From the NCBI GenBank assembly GCA_027487245.1, contig JAIYDY010000001.1, positions 1 to 57,601 of the forward strand: a DNA stretch of 57,601 nt. Reading direction: 5' to 3'. The stretch comes from Hyphomicrobiales bacterium. Lineage in GTDB: Bacteria > Pseudomonadota > Alphaproteobacteria > Rhizobiales > Beijerinckiaceae. The notes beneath the pieces are model-generated. The model did not search any database, had not been told where the DNA came from, and saw only the letters and a program-made list of their open reading frames with translations. The translations under genes were made by a program, and so were the position numbers. This document shows, in pieces, positions 17,503 to 25,048 of this stretch. Position 1 is the first letter of the stretch, and each line of letters opens with the position of its first letter.

Positions 17503-17618
17503 GTCCCCTTCTCGCGGCCCTGCGCTGCGATTGCAAGGGGCGCGGCGGCGCCCCAGTCGGGCAAGGATGCCGGCAACCGGATTCTTGACAACGAACCCGT
17601 TGCGCCGAAAGAAGGGGA

Positions 17619-18581
17619 ATGAGTCCGAACCCGCCCCTCCGCATCCTCTTGTGCGCGCCGCGCGGCTTTTGTGCCGGCGTTGTGCGCGCCATCGATGCGG
17701 TCGAGCAGGCGCTGAAGCTGCATGGAGCGCCGGTCTATGTGCGACACGAAATCGTCCACAACAAGTATGTGGTCGATGGCCTGCGCAAGAAGGGCGCGAT
17801 CTTCATCAAGGAACTCGATCAGGTCGAGGATACCTCGCGCCCGGTGATCTTCTCGGCCCACGGCGTGCCCAAGTCGGTGCCGGCGGACGCGGCCAGCCGC
17901 AACCTCATCGCCATCGACGCGACCTGCCCGCTGGTCACCAAGGTCCACCGCGAAGCAGAAATCCACCATCGGCGCGGCCGCCATCTCATCATGGTCGGCC
18001 ATGCCGGCCATCCCGAAGTGGTCGGCACAATGGGCCAGTTGCCCGCCGGAGCCATCACGCTCGTCGAGACCATCGAGGATGTCGCGGCGCTGAACCCCGC
18101 CAATCCCGAGGCGCTGGCTTACGTCACGCAGACCACGCTGTCGGTCGATGACACCGCCGGAATTGTGGCGGCCCTGCAGGCCCGCTTTCCGGCCATGGTC
18201 GCGCCGCACAAGGAAGACATCTGCTACGCCACCACCAACCGGCAGGAAGCGGTCAAGGCCGTGGCGCCGCGCGTCGATGCCATGATCGTGGTGGGCTCGC
18301 CCAACTCGTCGAACTCCCAGCGCCTGCGCGAGGTCGGCGAGCGGGCTGGCTGCCGGCTGGCGCGCCTTGTCCTGCGCGCCGAGGACATCGACTGGGCCGA
18401 GTTTTCCGGCATCACGACGCTCGCCATCACCGCGGGTGCCTCGGCGCCCGAAGTGCTGGTCGAGGAGATCATCGACGCTTTTGCGGCACGCTTTGCCATC
18501 GAGGTCGAGACGGTTTCAACCGCCGACGAGAGTGTCTTCTTCCCGCTGCCGCGCGAACTGCGACCCCCGGCGACGGCCTGA
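17619..18581 (+). CDS. ispH: 4-hydroxy-3-methylbut-2-enyl diphosphate reductase IspH
   Basis: Last enzyme of the MEP isoprenoid pathway: reduces HMBPP to IPP and DMAPP with a [4Fe-4S] cluster. The three cluster cysteines are in PRGFCAGV (Cys18), DATCPLV and DICYATTN. Substrate-binding motifs [31 protein letters not shown] and [10 protein letters not shown] are intact. 320 residues, normal length. The start at 17619 has AAGGGG close upstream. Followed after 3 bp by thrB, then rnhA; this ispH-thrB-rnhA order is common in Hyphomicrobiales and implies one operon. Confidence 0.97.
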   Translation: MSPNPPLRILLCAPRGFCAGVVRAIDAVEQALKLHGAPVYVRHEIVHNKYVVDGLRKKGAIFIKELDQVEDTSRPVIFSAHGVPKSVPADAASRNLIAIDATCPLVTKVHREAEIHHRRGRHLIMVGHAGHPEVVGTMGQLPAGAITLVETIEDVAALNPANPEALAYVTQTTLSVDDTAGIVAALQARFPAMVAPHKEDICYATTNRQEAVKAVAPRVDAMIVVGSPNSSNSQRLREVGERAGCRLARLVLRAEDIDWAEFSGITTLAITAGASAPEVLVEEIIDAFAARFAIEVETVSTADESVFFPLPRELRPPATA

Positions 18582-18584
18582 GCC

Positions 18585-19550
18585 ATGGCCGTCTACACCG
18601 ATGTCTCCGACGATGACCTCGCCGCGTTCGTTGCGCGCTATGACATTGGCGAGCCGATTGCCTTCAAGGGCATTGCCGAAGGCGTGTCCAACTCGAACTT
18701 CTTCCTTCAGACCACGAAGGACCGCTACATCCTGACGGTCTACGAGGCCCGCGCCCCGCGCGAGGACCTGCCCTTCTTCATCGGCCTGATGGACCATCTC
18801 GCCGGCCATGGCTTTGCCTGCCCGCGCCCGATCCGGATGCGCGACGGCGAAGCACTCGCCGACATTGCCGGCAAGCCTGCCGCGCTGGTGAGCTATCTGG
18901 ACGGTTTGTCCGTGAAGAAGCCCACCGCCGCCCATTGCCGCGCTGCCGGCCGGGCCATGGCCGATCTGCACCGGGCAGGGGCCGGTTTTGCCATGGCGCG
19001 GCCCAACCCCCTGTCCGTCTGCGGCTGGCGCCCCCTGGCCGAAGCCAGCGGCGAGCGGGCCGAGCGCATCTCGCCGGGCCTGAGCCGGCGCATCGCCGAC
19101 GAGGTGGCCTTCCACGAGGCGCATTGGCCCAAGGGCCTGCCATCTGGCGTGATCCATGCCGACATGTTCCCGGACAACGTCTTCTTCATGATGGGCCGCT
19201 GCTCCGGCGTCATCGACTTCTATTTCGCGGCCCATGATGCGCTGGCCTATGATCTGGCCATCGCGCTCAATGCCTGGTGCTTCGAGGCCGATGCCTCGTT
19301 CAACATGACCAAGGGTCAGGCGCTGCTCGCCGGCTATGAGGAGGTGCGCCCTCTCGATGCCGCCGAGGTCGCGGCGCTGCCTGTGCTGGCCCGGGGCGCG
19401 GCGCTGCGCTTCCTGCTGACCCGCACCCTCGACCTGCTGGACGTGCCGGCAGGCGCGCTGGTCAAGCCGCACGACCCGATTCCCTATGACCGCCGCCTCG
19501 CCTTCCATCGCAAGATCGCGCATGCCGCCGAATACGGGCTGGTGAGATGA
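18585..19550 (+). CDS. thrB: Homoserine kinase, type II (aminoglycoside-phosphotransferase fold)
   Basis: Phosphorylates L-homoserine for threonine synthesis. 321 residues with the APH kinase fold rather than the GHMP fold of E. coli ThrB. Motifs: GVSNSNFFL (nucleotide loop), the catalytic segment [12 protein letters not shown] and the metal-binding [16 protein letters not shown]. It starts 3 bp after ispH and its stop overlaps the rnhA start (ATGA). The next enzyme of the pathway, threonine synthase, is encoded on the other strand at 30066-31481. Confidence 0.95.
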   Translation: MAVYTDVSDDDLAAFVARYDIGEPIAFKGIAEGVSNSNFFLQTTKDRYILTVYEARAPREDLPFFIGLMDHLAGHGFACPRPIRMRDGEALADIAGKPAALVSYLDGLSVKKPTAAHCRAAGRAMADLHRAGAGFAMARPNPLSVCGWRPLAEASGERAERISPGLSRRIADEVAFHEAHWPKGLPSGVIHADMFPDNVFFMMGRCSGVIDFYFAAHDALAYDLAIALNAWCFEADASFNMTKGQALLAGYEEVRPLDAAEVAALPVLARGAALRFLLTRTLDLLDVPAGALVKPHDPIPYDRRLAFHRKIAHAAEYGLVR

Positions 19551-19984
19551 GCGCCGACAAGGTCGTGGTCTTCACCGACGGTGCCTGCTCGGGCAATCCC
19601 GGTCCGGGCGGCTGGGGCGCGATCCTCACCTTCAAGGGCGTCGAGAAGGAACTGAAGGGCGGGGAAGCCCACACCACCAACAACCGCATGGAACTGATGG
19701 CGGCGATCAGCGCGCTGGAAGCGATGAAGCGGCCCTGCCTCGTCGAGCTTCACACCGACAGCCAATACGTCAAGAACGGCATCACCAGCTGGATCCACAA
19801 CTGGAAGCGCAATGGCTGGCGCACCGCCGACAAGAAGCCGGTCAAGAACGAGGACCTGTGGCGGCGGCTGGACGAGGCGCTGGCCATCCACAAGGTCGAC
19901 TGGCGCTGGGTCAAGGGCCATGCCGGACACGACATGAACGAGCGCGCCGATGCGCTCGCCCGCGCCGGCCTCAAGGGCGAGTAG
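19547..19984 (+). CDS. rnhA: Ribonuclease HI
   Basis: Cleaves the RNA strand of RNA:DNA hybrids. 145 residues with the complete catalytic set: [17 protein letters not shown] (Asp11), NRMELMAAI (Glu), [10 protein letters not shown] (Asp) and [14 protein letters not shown] (His and Asp). A basic protrusion ([19 protein letters not shown]) is present. Start overlaps thrB by 4 bp. Two hairpins follow its stop. Confidence 0.96.
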   Translation: MSADKVVVFTDGACSGNPGPGGWGAILTFKGVEKELKGGEAHTTNNRMELMAAISALEAMKRPCLVELHTDSQYVKNGITSWIHNWKRNGWRTADKKPVKNEDLWRRLDEALAIHKVDWRWVKGHAGHDMNERADALARAGLKGE

Positions 19985-20032
19985 CGCATCATCCTGCCAA
20001 GTGGACTCCGGTTGGCGGATACAGATGATGCG
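19985..20032. repeat. Inverted repeat after rnhA
   Basis: Arms CGCATCATC (19985-19993) and GATGATGCG (20024-20032) are perfect; an inner pair TGCCAA / TTGGCG (19995-20000 and 20012-20017) extends the stem with a bulge. It begins directly after the rnhA stop codon. No T-run follows on the plus strand, so terminator status is uncertain. Confidence 0.5.
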
Positions 20033-20043
20033 AAAACAAGGGG

Positions 20044-20084
20044 CTGGAGCTGACGTCCTGATGCCGTCAGGTCGTCAACTCCAG
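20044..20084 (-). terminator. 41-bp near-perfect hairpin, terminator-like on the minus strand
   Basis: Positions 20044-20084 form a stem with two mismatches and one wobble among 20 pairs. Read on the minus strand the stem is followed by CCCCTTGTTTT, a modest T-rich tail, so it could stop minus-strand transcripts coming from the diguanylate cyclase side; on the plus strand it could help end ispH-thrB-rnhA. Confidence 0.45.
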
Positions 20085-20272
20085 CGCCGCGCGCCGGCAG
20101 ATTGCAGGTGGCTGTGATCCAATGCCGGCTCATGGCTCGTAGACCATTTCTGCGCACGCCTTCGGGACGGAGAGCTTCCCTCCCGCAGACTGCGACGAGA
20201 CCGGGAGCCAGGGCGCGGCTCAAGGCCATGGCAATATCCCGCGCTCGCAGGTCCATCTGCCAGGAGGCGAGG

Positions 20273-20506
20273 ATGTCCGAGACCCAGTCCGTTCCACCCG
20301 TGGAGTTCCGCGTGGCCGCCATTCTTGGAGGCGAGGCCTTCGATCGCAAGGATGAGTGGGAGCGCTTCCGCTCTCTGGACGAGGCGCGGCGCTACATGGA
20401 CCTGCTGGCGAAGCTTGGTCTGGGCTGTGTGCTCTACAGCCTCAGTCTCCATTCAGGCGTTCCGATGATGGAAACGCTCAGCGAGATCATGCGCATCAAC
20501 CTGTGA
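20273..20506 (+). CDS. Small hypothetical protein (77 residues)
   Basis: The ATG at 20273 is preceded by AGGAGGCGAGG, the strongest Shine-Dalgarno in this part of the window, and the composition is that of a real soluble protein: FRVAAILGGEAFDRKDEWER, then SLDEARRYMDLLAKLGLGC and METLSEIMRINL. A longer in-frame ORF to 20102 is Arg-rich and looks non-coding. No recognised domain, signal peptide or membrane helix. It stands alone between the rnhA hairpins and a convergent diguanylate cyclase. Family not recognised. Confidence 0.6.
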   Translation: MSETQSVPPVEFRVAAILGGEAFDRKDEWERFRSLDEARRYMDLLAKLGLGCVLYSLSLHSGVPMMETLSEIMRINL

Positions 20507-20520
20507 GCGGGCGCGTCCTG

Positions 20521-20588
20521 CTCAAGCAGCGTGAAGCGCGCTAGCGGTGCATCAAGAACTCAAGCAGCGTGAAGCGCGCTAGCGGTGC
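20521..20588. repeat. Two 30-bp identical direct repeats
   Basis: The 30-bp unit at 20521-20550 recurs without mismatch at 20559-20588, separated by 8 bp (period 38 bp). The pair lies between the stop of the 77-residue gene and the stop of the diguanylate cyclase gene (20597-20599, minus), with the second copy ending 8 bp from that stop. Probably a recent local duplication. Confidence 0.75.
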
Positions 20589-20596
20589 GATCTCTT

Positions 20597-22039
20597 CTAG
20601 TCGCGCCTGCCGCTCCTGAGCAGTCGCGACAGGGTCTCCGCCGGCTTGCCGTCGCACTGCTGGATCTGGTTGCGACCAGCGGCCTTGGCCGCATAGAGCG
20701 CCGTGTCGGCCTGCCGCAAGGCTTCGTCGATGCCTGTGCCCGTGGGCCAGGCTGCCAGACCGAAGCTGCATGTCAGCGCAATCGGGCCGATCGGGCTCGG
20801 AACCGGGCTGATGCCGATGCGCACGCGGGCCTGCTCGATCAGGGCCATGGCCTCCGGCAGGCCCATCGGCAGCATGCAGACGAACTCGTCGCCGCCGAGC
20901 CGCCCCACGATGCCATCGACCTGGCTGACAACATCGAACAGCACAGCGCCGGCCTGCTGGATGGCCGCATCGCCGATCAGGTGTCCGTAGCGGTCGTTGA
21001 CCTGCTTGAAGTGGTCGACATCCATCGCCACCAGTGAGCGCTGGTGATGCTTGTCGCCCCACTCGCCGGCTGCGGCAAAGAAGCCGCGGCGGTTGAGTGC
21101 ACCCGTCAGAGGGTCGCTGTGGGCCAGTCCGCGCAGCATGTCGCCTTCGCTCTGCTGGCGGAAAATCTCGTTGCGCAACTGTTGCTGCTCACGCTCCAGC
21201 ACGATGTTGGCCTGCTTCAGCGCGGTGATGTCGGCGATGTGCAGCAGCGCGCCGTCAAGGAACGGCGTGACCTGGAAACGCAGGTAGAGCGGCAGTTCCG
21301 CCGTATTGGCCAGGATCTCGACCATGTCCTTCCGGCGCTTGACGATGGCCGACTGGACCGCTGTCCAGAGGCTTTCGCTGGACAGGACAGGCCCTGCCGA
21401 GCGGAGCAACTGGCCTTCGAGGCTGTCCGAGGGCAAGCCGAGCAAAGCCAGAGACGCCGGGTTGGCCGAAATGATCTGGGCATCAAATGGCACGCCATCA
21501 TTCTGCCGGCAGGTGCGCAGCGCGATGATGCCGTCCGGCAGGACGTTGACCAGCGCCATCAGGAAATCCTGTTCGAACTGACGTGGCCGGTTGTAGACGA
21601 TGAAGGCCGTGTCCCCGCTCTCCATCCGGACCGGCATCACCAGCCGCTCCCAGGTGTGAACCAGATGCGCCTTGATGGCGCGATGCACGGTGAATAGCGC
21701 CTTCATCTCGGCGTTGGCGCGTGCATATGTGTCCTCGAAGAAGGCCTTGAGCGGCCCTTCGAAATCGGCGGTGGACATGCCCGTCATGTCAAAGTCTGCG
21801 ACCGAGGCAATGCCGCGCCCGTAGTGCGCATAGCGATACGAACCCGTGCCGGTCGGCTCCAGCCGCATCAGGAAGGGCGCGTATTGCTGCAGCTTCGGAA
21901 TGTCGAAGGCCGCCTGCGAGGGCATGGCCCCGTCCTGGTGGGCTGCCTGATACAGCGCGTGCACTTCGCCAATTTCGCGCGACTGGGCGCGCTCGGCAAA
22001 ATCGCTGTCATGAACTTCAAAAAAGAGGCTATGAGGCAT
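20597..22039 (-). CDS. PAS-PAS-GGDEF diguanylate cyclase
   Basis: 480 residues, no membrane helix. Residues about 20-150 resemble the alphaproteobacterial PAS_5 domain (LYQAAHQDGAMPSQAAFDIP), residues about 160-275 form a second PAS fold, a short coiled-coil linker follows (LEREQQQLRNEIFRQQ), and the GGDEF domain runs from about 305 to 465. The active-site motif RLGGDEF is intact (GGDEF at 382-386) and the N-terminal SDPLTGALNRRGFF is present, so it should make c-di-GMP. The inhibitory RxxD site expected nine residues before GGDEF is absent (Gln373, Gly376), so product inhibition is probably weak. Signal sensed is unknown. Confidence 0.92.
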   Translation of the reverse strand: MPHSLFFEVHDSDFAERAQSREIGEVHALYQAAHQDGAMPSQAAFDIPKLQQYAPFLMRLEPTGTGSYRYAHYGRGIASVADFDMTGMSTADFEGPLKAFFEDTYARANAEMKALFTVHRAIKAHLVHTWERLVMPVRMESGDTAFIVYNRPRQFEQDFLMALVNVLPDGIIALRTCRQNDGVPFDAQIISANPASLALLGLPSDSLEGQLLRSAGPVLSSESLWTAVQSAIVKRRKDMVEILANTAELPLYLRFQVTPFLDGALLHIADITALKQANIVLEREQQQLRNEIFRQQSEGDMLRGLAHSDPLTGALNRRGFFAAAGEWGDKHHQRSLVAMDVDHFKQVNDRYGHLIGDAAIQQAGAVLFDVVSQVDGIVGRLGGDEFVCMLPMGLPEAMALIEQARVRIGISPVPSPIGPIALTCSFGLAAWPTGTGIDEALRQADTALYAAKAAGRNQIQQCDGKPAETLSRLLRSGRRD

Positions 22040-22153
22040 GATGCGACCGCACGAGAGGATAACTGTGAAGGCTTGCCATCGTGTTTGTTAACAACGGCTT
22101 AAAGCCAGCATCGGGAAAGCCCGGTTTCACGGATTACTTTGCGTCATTGACCA

Positions 22154-22159
22154 ATTATA
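22154..22159 (-). promoter_or_regulatory. Possible -10 box for the diguanylate cyclase gene
   Basis: A perfect TATAAT on the minus strand in a locally AT-rich stretch, 115 bp before the start codon at 22039. No good -35 hexamer is seen at 16-18 bp, so this is tentative. Confidence 0.3.
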
Positions 22160-22251
22160 CGGCCTTAAATTGCACAAGCTCATGAGACTGCGCCGTCTCC
22201 TAAGCGTGGCGTGAGGAGATCGGCAGATTGCCCAGCCTTCGGGTGCGCCGC

Positions 22252-22695
22252 TCAGAGCATCTTGCGATATTGCAGGAAGCCGCTTCGGTCTGCGACGCGA
22301 TCATAAAGCTGCATCGCCTCGTGGTTGGTCTCGTGCGTCAACCAGTAGACCCGCGAACACCCAGCGGCTCGCGCCTCCGCATAAACCGCCTCGATCAGTG
22401 CGCGGCCAGCGCCGAGCCCGCGTGCCGCAGGGTCGACAAAGAGGTCCTGCAGGTAGCAGTAGTCCCCGGCCGTCCAGCAACTGGGATGCCTGATCCAGTT
22501 GACCATGCCGACGGCGCGCTCGCCGTCCCAGGCCAGAAAGCCGCCCATCGCGCCGCCTTTGGTGCTCAGCCGCGCAAAGGTCAGGTCCGATACGTCCGGG
22601 CCGATGCTGGCCTTGTAGAAGGCGAGATAGCCTTGCCACAGCGGCTCCCAGGCGGCGCGCTGGCCGGCATCGAGAGCCTTGATCACCACACCCAT
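22252..22695 (-). CDS. GNAT-family N-acetyltransferase
   Basis: 147 residues with a complete GNAT fold: the acetyl-CoA pyrophosphate loop is LFVDPAARGLGAGRALI, preceded by the beta-strand AVGMVNWIRH and followed by the SRVYWLTHETNHEAMQLYDR segment typical of small-molecule acetyltransferases. The start at 22695 has GGGAG 6 bases upstream. Acceptor substrate unknown. It lies downstream of the peroxiredoxin gene on the same strand, separated by a GC-rich hairpin. Confidence 0.9.
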   Translation of the reverse strand: MGVVIKALDAGQRAAWEPLWQGYLAFYKASIGPDVSDLTFARLSTKGGAMGGFLAWDGERAVGMVNWIRHPSCWTAGDYCYLQDLFVDPAARGLGAGRALIEAVYAEARAAGCSRVYWLTHETNHEAMQLYDRVADRSGFLQYRKML

Positions 22696-22736
22696 GTGCG
22701 CTCCCTCGGCGTCCTCGCGCCTGCCATGCGCGCCAT

Positions 22737-22756
22737 CCCCGCCAAGCCCGGCGGGG
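22737..22756. terminator. GC-rich hairpin between peroxiredoxin and GNAT genes
   Basis: CCCCGCC-AAGCCC-GGCGGGG: 7 perfect GC pairs and a 6-nt loop, 22 bp beyond the peroxiredoxin stop. No T-run follows on the minus strand, so termination efficiency is uncertain. Confidence 0.4.
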
Positions 22757-22777
22757 GCGGCGCGGGTTGCCCGGCGA

Positions 22778-23272
22778 TCAGGCCCCGGTCAGGTCCTTGA
22801 GCAGCGCGTCGGCACCGGAAATGTCAGCCTTGCCCGGCCCATCCTCAACGTTGAGCGTCGTAACGACGCCATCCTTGACCACCATCGCGAAGCGCTGCAG
22901 GCGCGTGCCGAGGCCGAAGCCTGACCCGTCCAGCGTCAGGCCGATGGCCTTGGCGAAATCGGCGTTGCCGTCGGAGAGAAACTCGATCTTGTCAGCTCCG
23001 CCGCTGTCCTTGGCCCAGGCGTTCATCACGAACACGTCGTTGACGGCAACCACGGCGATCGCATCGATGCCCTTGGCCTTGATCTCGTCGGCCTTGGCGA
23101 GGAAGCCCGGCAGGTGGTTGCGGTGGCAGGTCGGCGTGAAGGCACCGGGCACGGCGAAGAGCACGACATTGCGGCCGTTGAAGATCTCCTCTGTGGTCTT
23201 GGCGGTAGGACCATCGCTGGTCATCACGCGGAAGGTGCTCTGTGGCAGCCGGTCGCCGATCTTGATCGTCAT
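22778..23272 (-). CDS. 1-Cys peroxiredoxin of the Prx5 type
   Basis: Reduces peroxides with a thiol donor. The catalytic cysteine is in PGAFTPTCHRNH (Cys49 from the ATG at 23272); no other cysteine exists in the protein, so the resolving thiol must be external, such as glutathione or a glutaredoxin. 164 residues. Two ATGs lie 6 bp apart (23278 and 23272); GGAG is placed 7 bases before the second, which also gives the family-typical N-terminus MTIKIGDRLP. The long ORF extension to 23377 has no family resemblance. Downstream of the DsbD-domain protein, convergent with nothing; the pair lies opposite yqgE. Confidence 0.92.
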   Translation of the reverse strand: MTIKIGDRLPQSTFRVMTSDGPTAKTTEEIFNGRNVVLFAVPGAFTPTCHRNHLPGFLAKADEIKAKGIDAIAVVAVNDVFVMNAWAKDSGGADKIEFLSDGNADFAKAIGLTLDGSGFGLGTRLQRFAMVVKDGVVTTLNVEDGPGKADISGADALLKDLTGA

Positions 23273-23377
23273 GGACATTCTCCGGGTCTGGAAGCGGCGC
23301 GAGGTAGCGCGCGTGGGAAGGGACGGGGGAGGGCCAGAGCCGCCGCGCCGAAGGACAGCGCTCCCGTTGGGTGGCAC

Positions 23378-24250
23378 TTAGGGCTTGGGTGCCGGAATGT
23401 CGAGGTCGAAGCGGATCTCGCTGGAGTGCGGCGCAGCCGAAAGCGTCAGCACCACCGGCAAGAGCCCGGTCGCGTTCTTCGGCTTGTCTTCGATGGGTAG
23501 CCTCAGCACAACCTTGTCGGCCTCGCTGCTCAGCTTGGTTGGCGTGCCGAACAGCCAGCCATCCGGCCCTTCGAGGAAGACATCGTGCAGCGCGGCGCCA
23601 GCCGGAACGGCGATGACGAGATCGACCGCCTTCACTCCCTTGTCCGGCACATGGCTGGCGGAGACGAGCCCCGGCTTGTCGTCGAACTTGCCCGGCTCCT
23701 TGGCGCGCGGCACCTGGGCCCGGAAGGCGTCGAGCTCCGCGGCCAGCGGCTGTTCCGCGGCTTCCGGCAGCTTCAGTGTCAGTTCAGCCTTGGCCGGAAT
23801 GCAGATGCGGTCGCAAACGGCATAATCCAGCTTCAGCGTCGCGGTGATCGGCTTGCCCGTGTCGGCGGCGCGCATCACGGCTGGAAAGATCACCCGCTCC
23901 TTGTAGCCGATCGTGGTGACGCCGGCATCGACATAGCGCTTCGGGGCCGGCCAGCGCAGCGAGATCGAGCCGATGTTATCGGACGATGTCCAGTCGAACA
24001 CCGGTGGCACCCCGGCGTCTCCGGGCATGCGCCAATAGGTCTTGAAGCCCGGTTTCATGCGGATTTCGATGCCGATGCGGTAGGCGCCATCGCTATTGCG
24101 CCCGCCGGCGATGAGCCTGACAGCGGAGTGCGTGGCTTCCGACCACGCCGACGCGCCATCGCTTTGCTGGGCCCCGAGCGGGGTCGCAAGCACGAGCAGC
24201 AGCGCACAGATGAGAACGTTCAACGGCATGAAATGCTTCGATAGCGGCAT
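23378..24250 (-). CDS. Periplasmic protein with DsbD N-terminal-like domain
   Basis: 290 residues with a Sec signal peptide (MPLSKHFMPLNVLICALLLV, cleavage near GAQ). The N-terminal half resembles the nDsbD/'DsbC' domain: GFKTYWRMPGDAGVPP, then the redox pair in YAVCDRICIP (Cx3C). Unlike full DsbD it has no membrane electron-transfer domain and no C-terminal thioredoxin domain, so it is a free periplasmic thiol-exchange module whose electron donor must be elsewhere. The start at 24250 is preferred over 24229 because it supplies the basic n-region. The gene order with peroxiredoxin and divergent yqgE is common in Hyphomicrobiales. Confidence 0.85.
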   Translation of the reverse strand: MPLSKHFMPLNVLICALLLVLATPLGAQQSDGASAWSEATHSAVRLIAGGRNSDGAYRIGIEIRMKPGFKTYWRMPGDAGVPPVFDWTSSDNIGSISLRWPAPKRYVDAGVTTIGYKERVIFPAVMRAADTGKPITATLKLDYAVCDRICIPAKAELTLKLPEAAEQPLAAELDAFRAQVPRAKEPGKFDDKPGLVSASHVPDKGVKAVDLVIAVPAGAALHDVFLEGPDGWLFGTPTKLSSEADKVVLRLPIEDKPKNATGLLPVVLTLSAAPHSSEIRFDLDIPAPKP

Positions 24251-24391
24251 TTCGTGACAATTGCGAGGCCTGCGTGCGCGGCCCACGAGGTGTTGAAGGT
24301 GCGAGCACGCAGCATGGCGACCGGGCCGGACCACGCCGGCGGCCACAAAAACCGGTTTCCACTTTCCGGCAGCTTGATCTAGCATGGCCTG

Positions 24392-25003
24392 ATGAAGATC
24401 GCCGACGGTGCCAGATCCTCCGGGCGCAGCTACCTTGACGGCCAGTGCCTGATTGCCATGCCCGGCATGCGCGACGAACGCTTCCAGCGTTCGGTGGTCT
24501 ACATGTGCGCCCATTCCGATGAGGGGGCGATGGGGCTGATCATCAACCGCCGCGCGCCCGATGTGCAGCTGTCCGAGTTGCTGATGCAGCTTGGCATCGT
24601 CGACAACGAGCGTGCCATCCGCGTTCGCCCATCCGATGACGAGGTGCAGGTGCTGCGCGGCGGGCCGGTCGAGACAGGGCGCGGCTTCGTCCTGCACAGC
24701 GCCGACTATTTCGCCGATGCCTCGACCCTGCCGATCGATCAGGACATCTGCCTCACCCACACCGTCGATGTGCTGAGAGCCATCGCCTTCGGGGAAGGGC
24801 CGCGCAAGGCCGTCCTGGTGCTCGGCTATGCCGGCTGGGGCGCAGGTCAGCTCGAAAGCGAGATCAAGGCCAATGGCTGGCTGCATTGCGAGGCCGACCC
24901 CGCCTTGCTGTTCGATCCCGCCACCGACACCAAGTATCAGCGCGCCCTGTCCAAGCTCGGCATCGATCAGGGCCTCTTTTCCGGCGTTGCCGGCAGGGCC
25001 TGA
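24392..25003 (+). CDS. YqgE/AlgH family protein
   Basis: 203 residues with the family signatures [48 protein letters not shown] and [16 protein letters not shown]. Cytosolic protein of unsettled biochemistry; AlgH has been linked to alginate and envelope regulation in pseudomonads, without a defined reaction. Divergent from the DsbD-like gene across a 141-bp gap, and convergent with the EAL protein. Confidence 0.92.
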   Translation: MKIADGARSSGRSYLDGQCLIAMPGMRDERFQRSVVYMCAHSDEGAMGLIINRRAPDVQLSELLMQLGIVDNERAIRVRPSDDEVQVLRGGPVETGRGFVLHSADYFADASTLPIDQDICLTHTVDVLRAIAFGEGPRKAVLVLGYAGWGAGQLESEIKANGWLHCEADPALLFDPATDTKYQRALSKLGIDQGLFSGVAGRA

Positions 25004-25048
25004 CCCTCCAACCGGCTGATCATCGGGGGGGGCGGAAGCAGCGGCCTT

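Noticed and set aside
17585..17590. TTGACA as a -35 box for ispH
   Set aside because: No -10-like hexamer at 16-18 bp, and it is only 28 bp from the start codon.
19985..20272. tRNA-like fold in the gap after rnhA
   Set aside because: Stem-rich, but no cloverleaf with T-loop (GTTCRA) and acceptor stem could be built.
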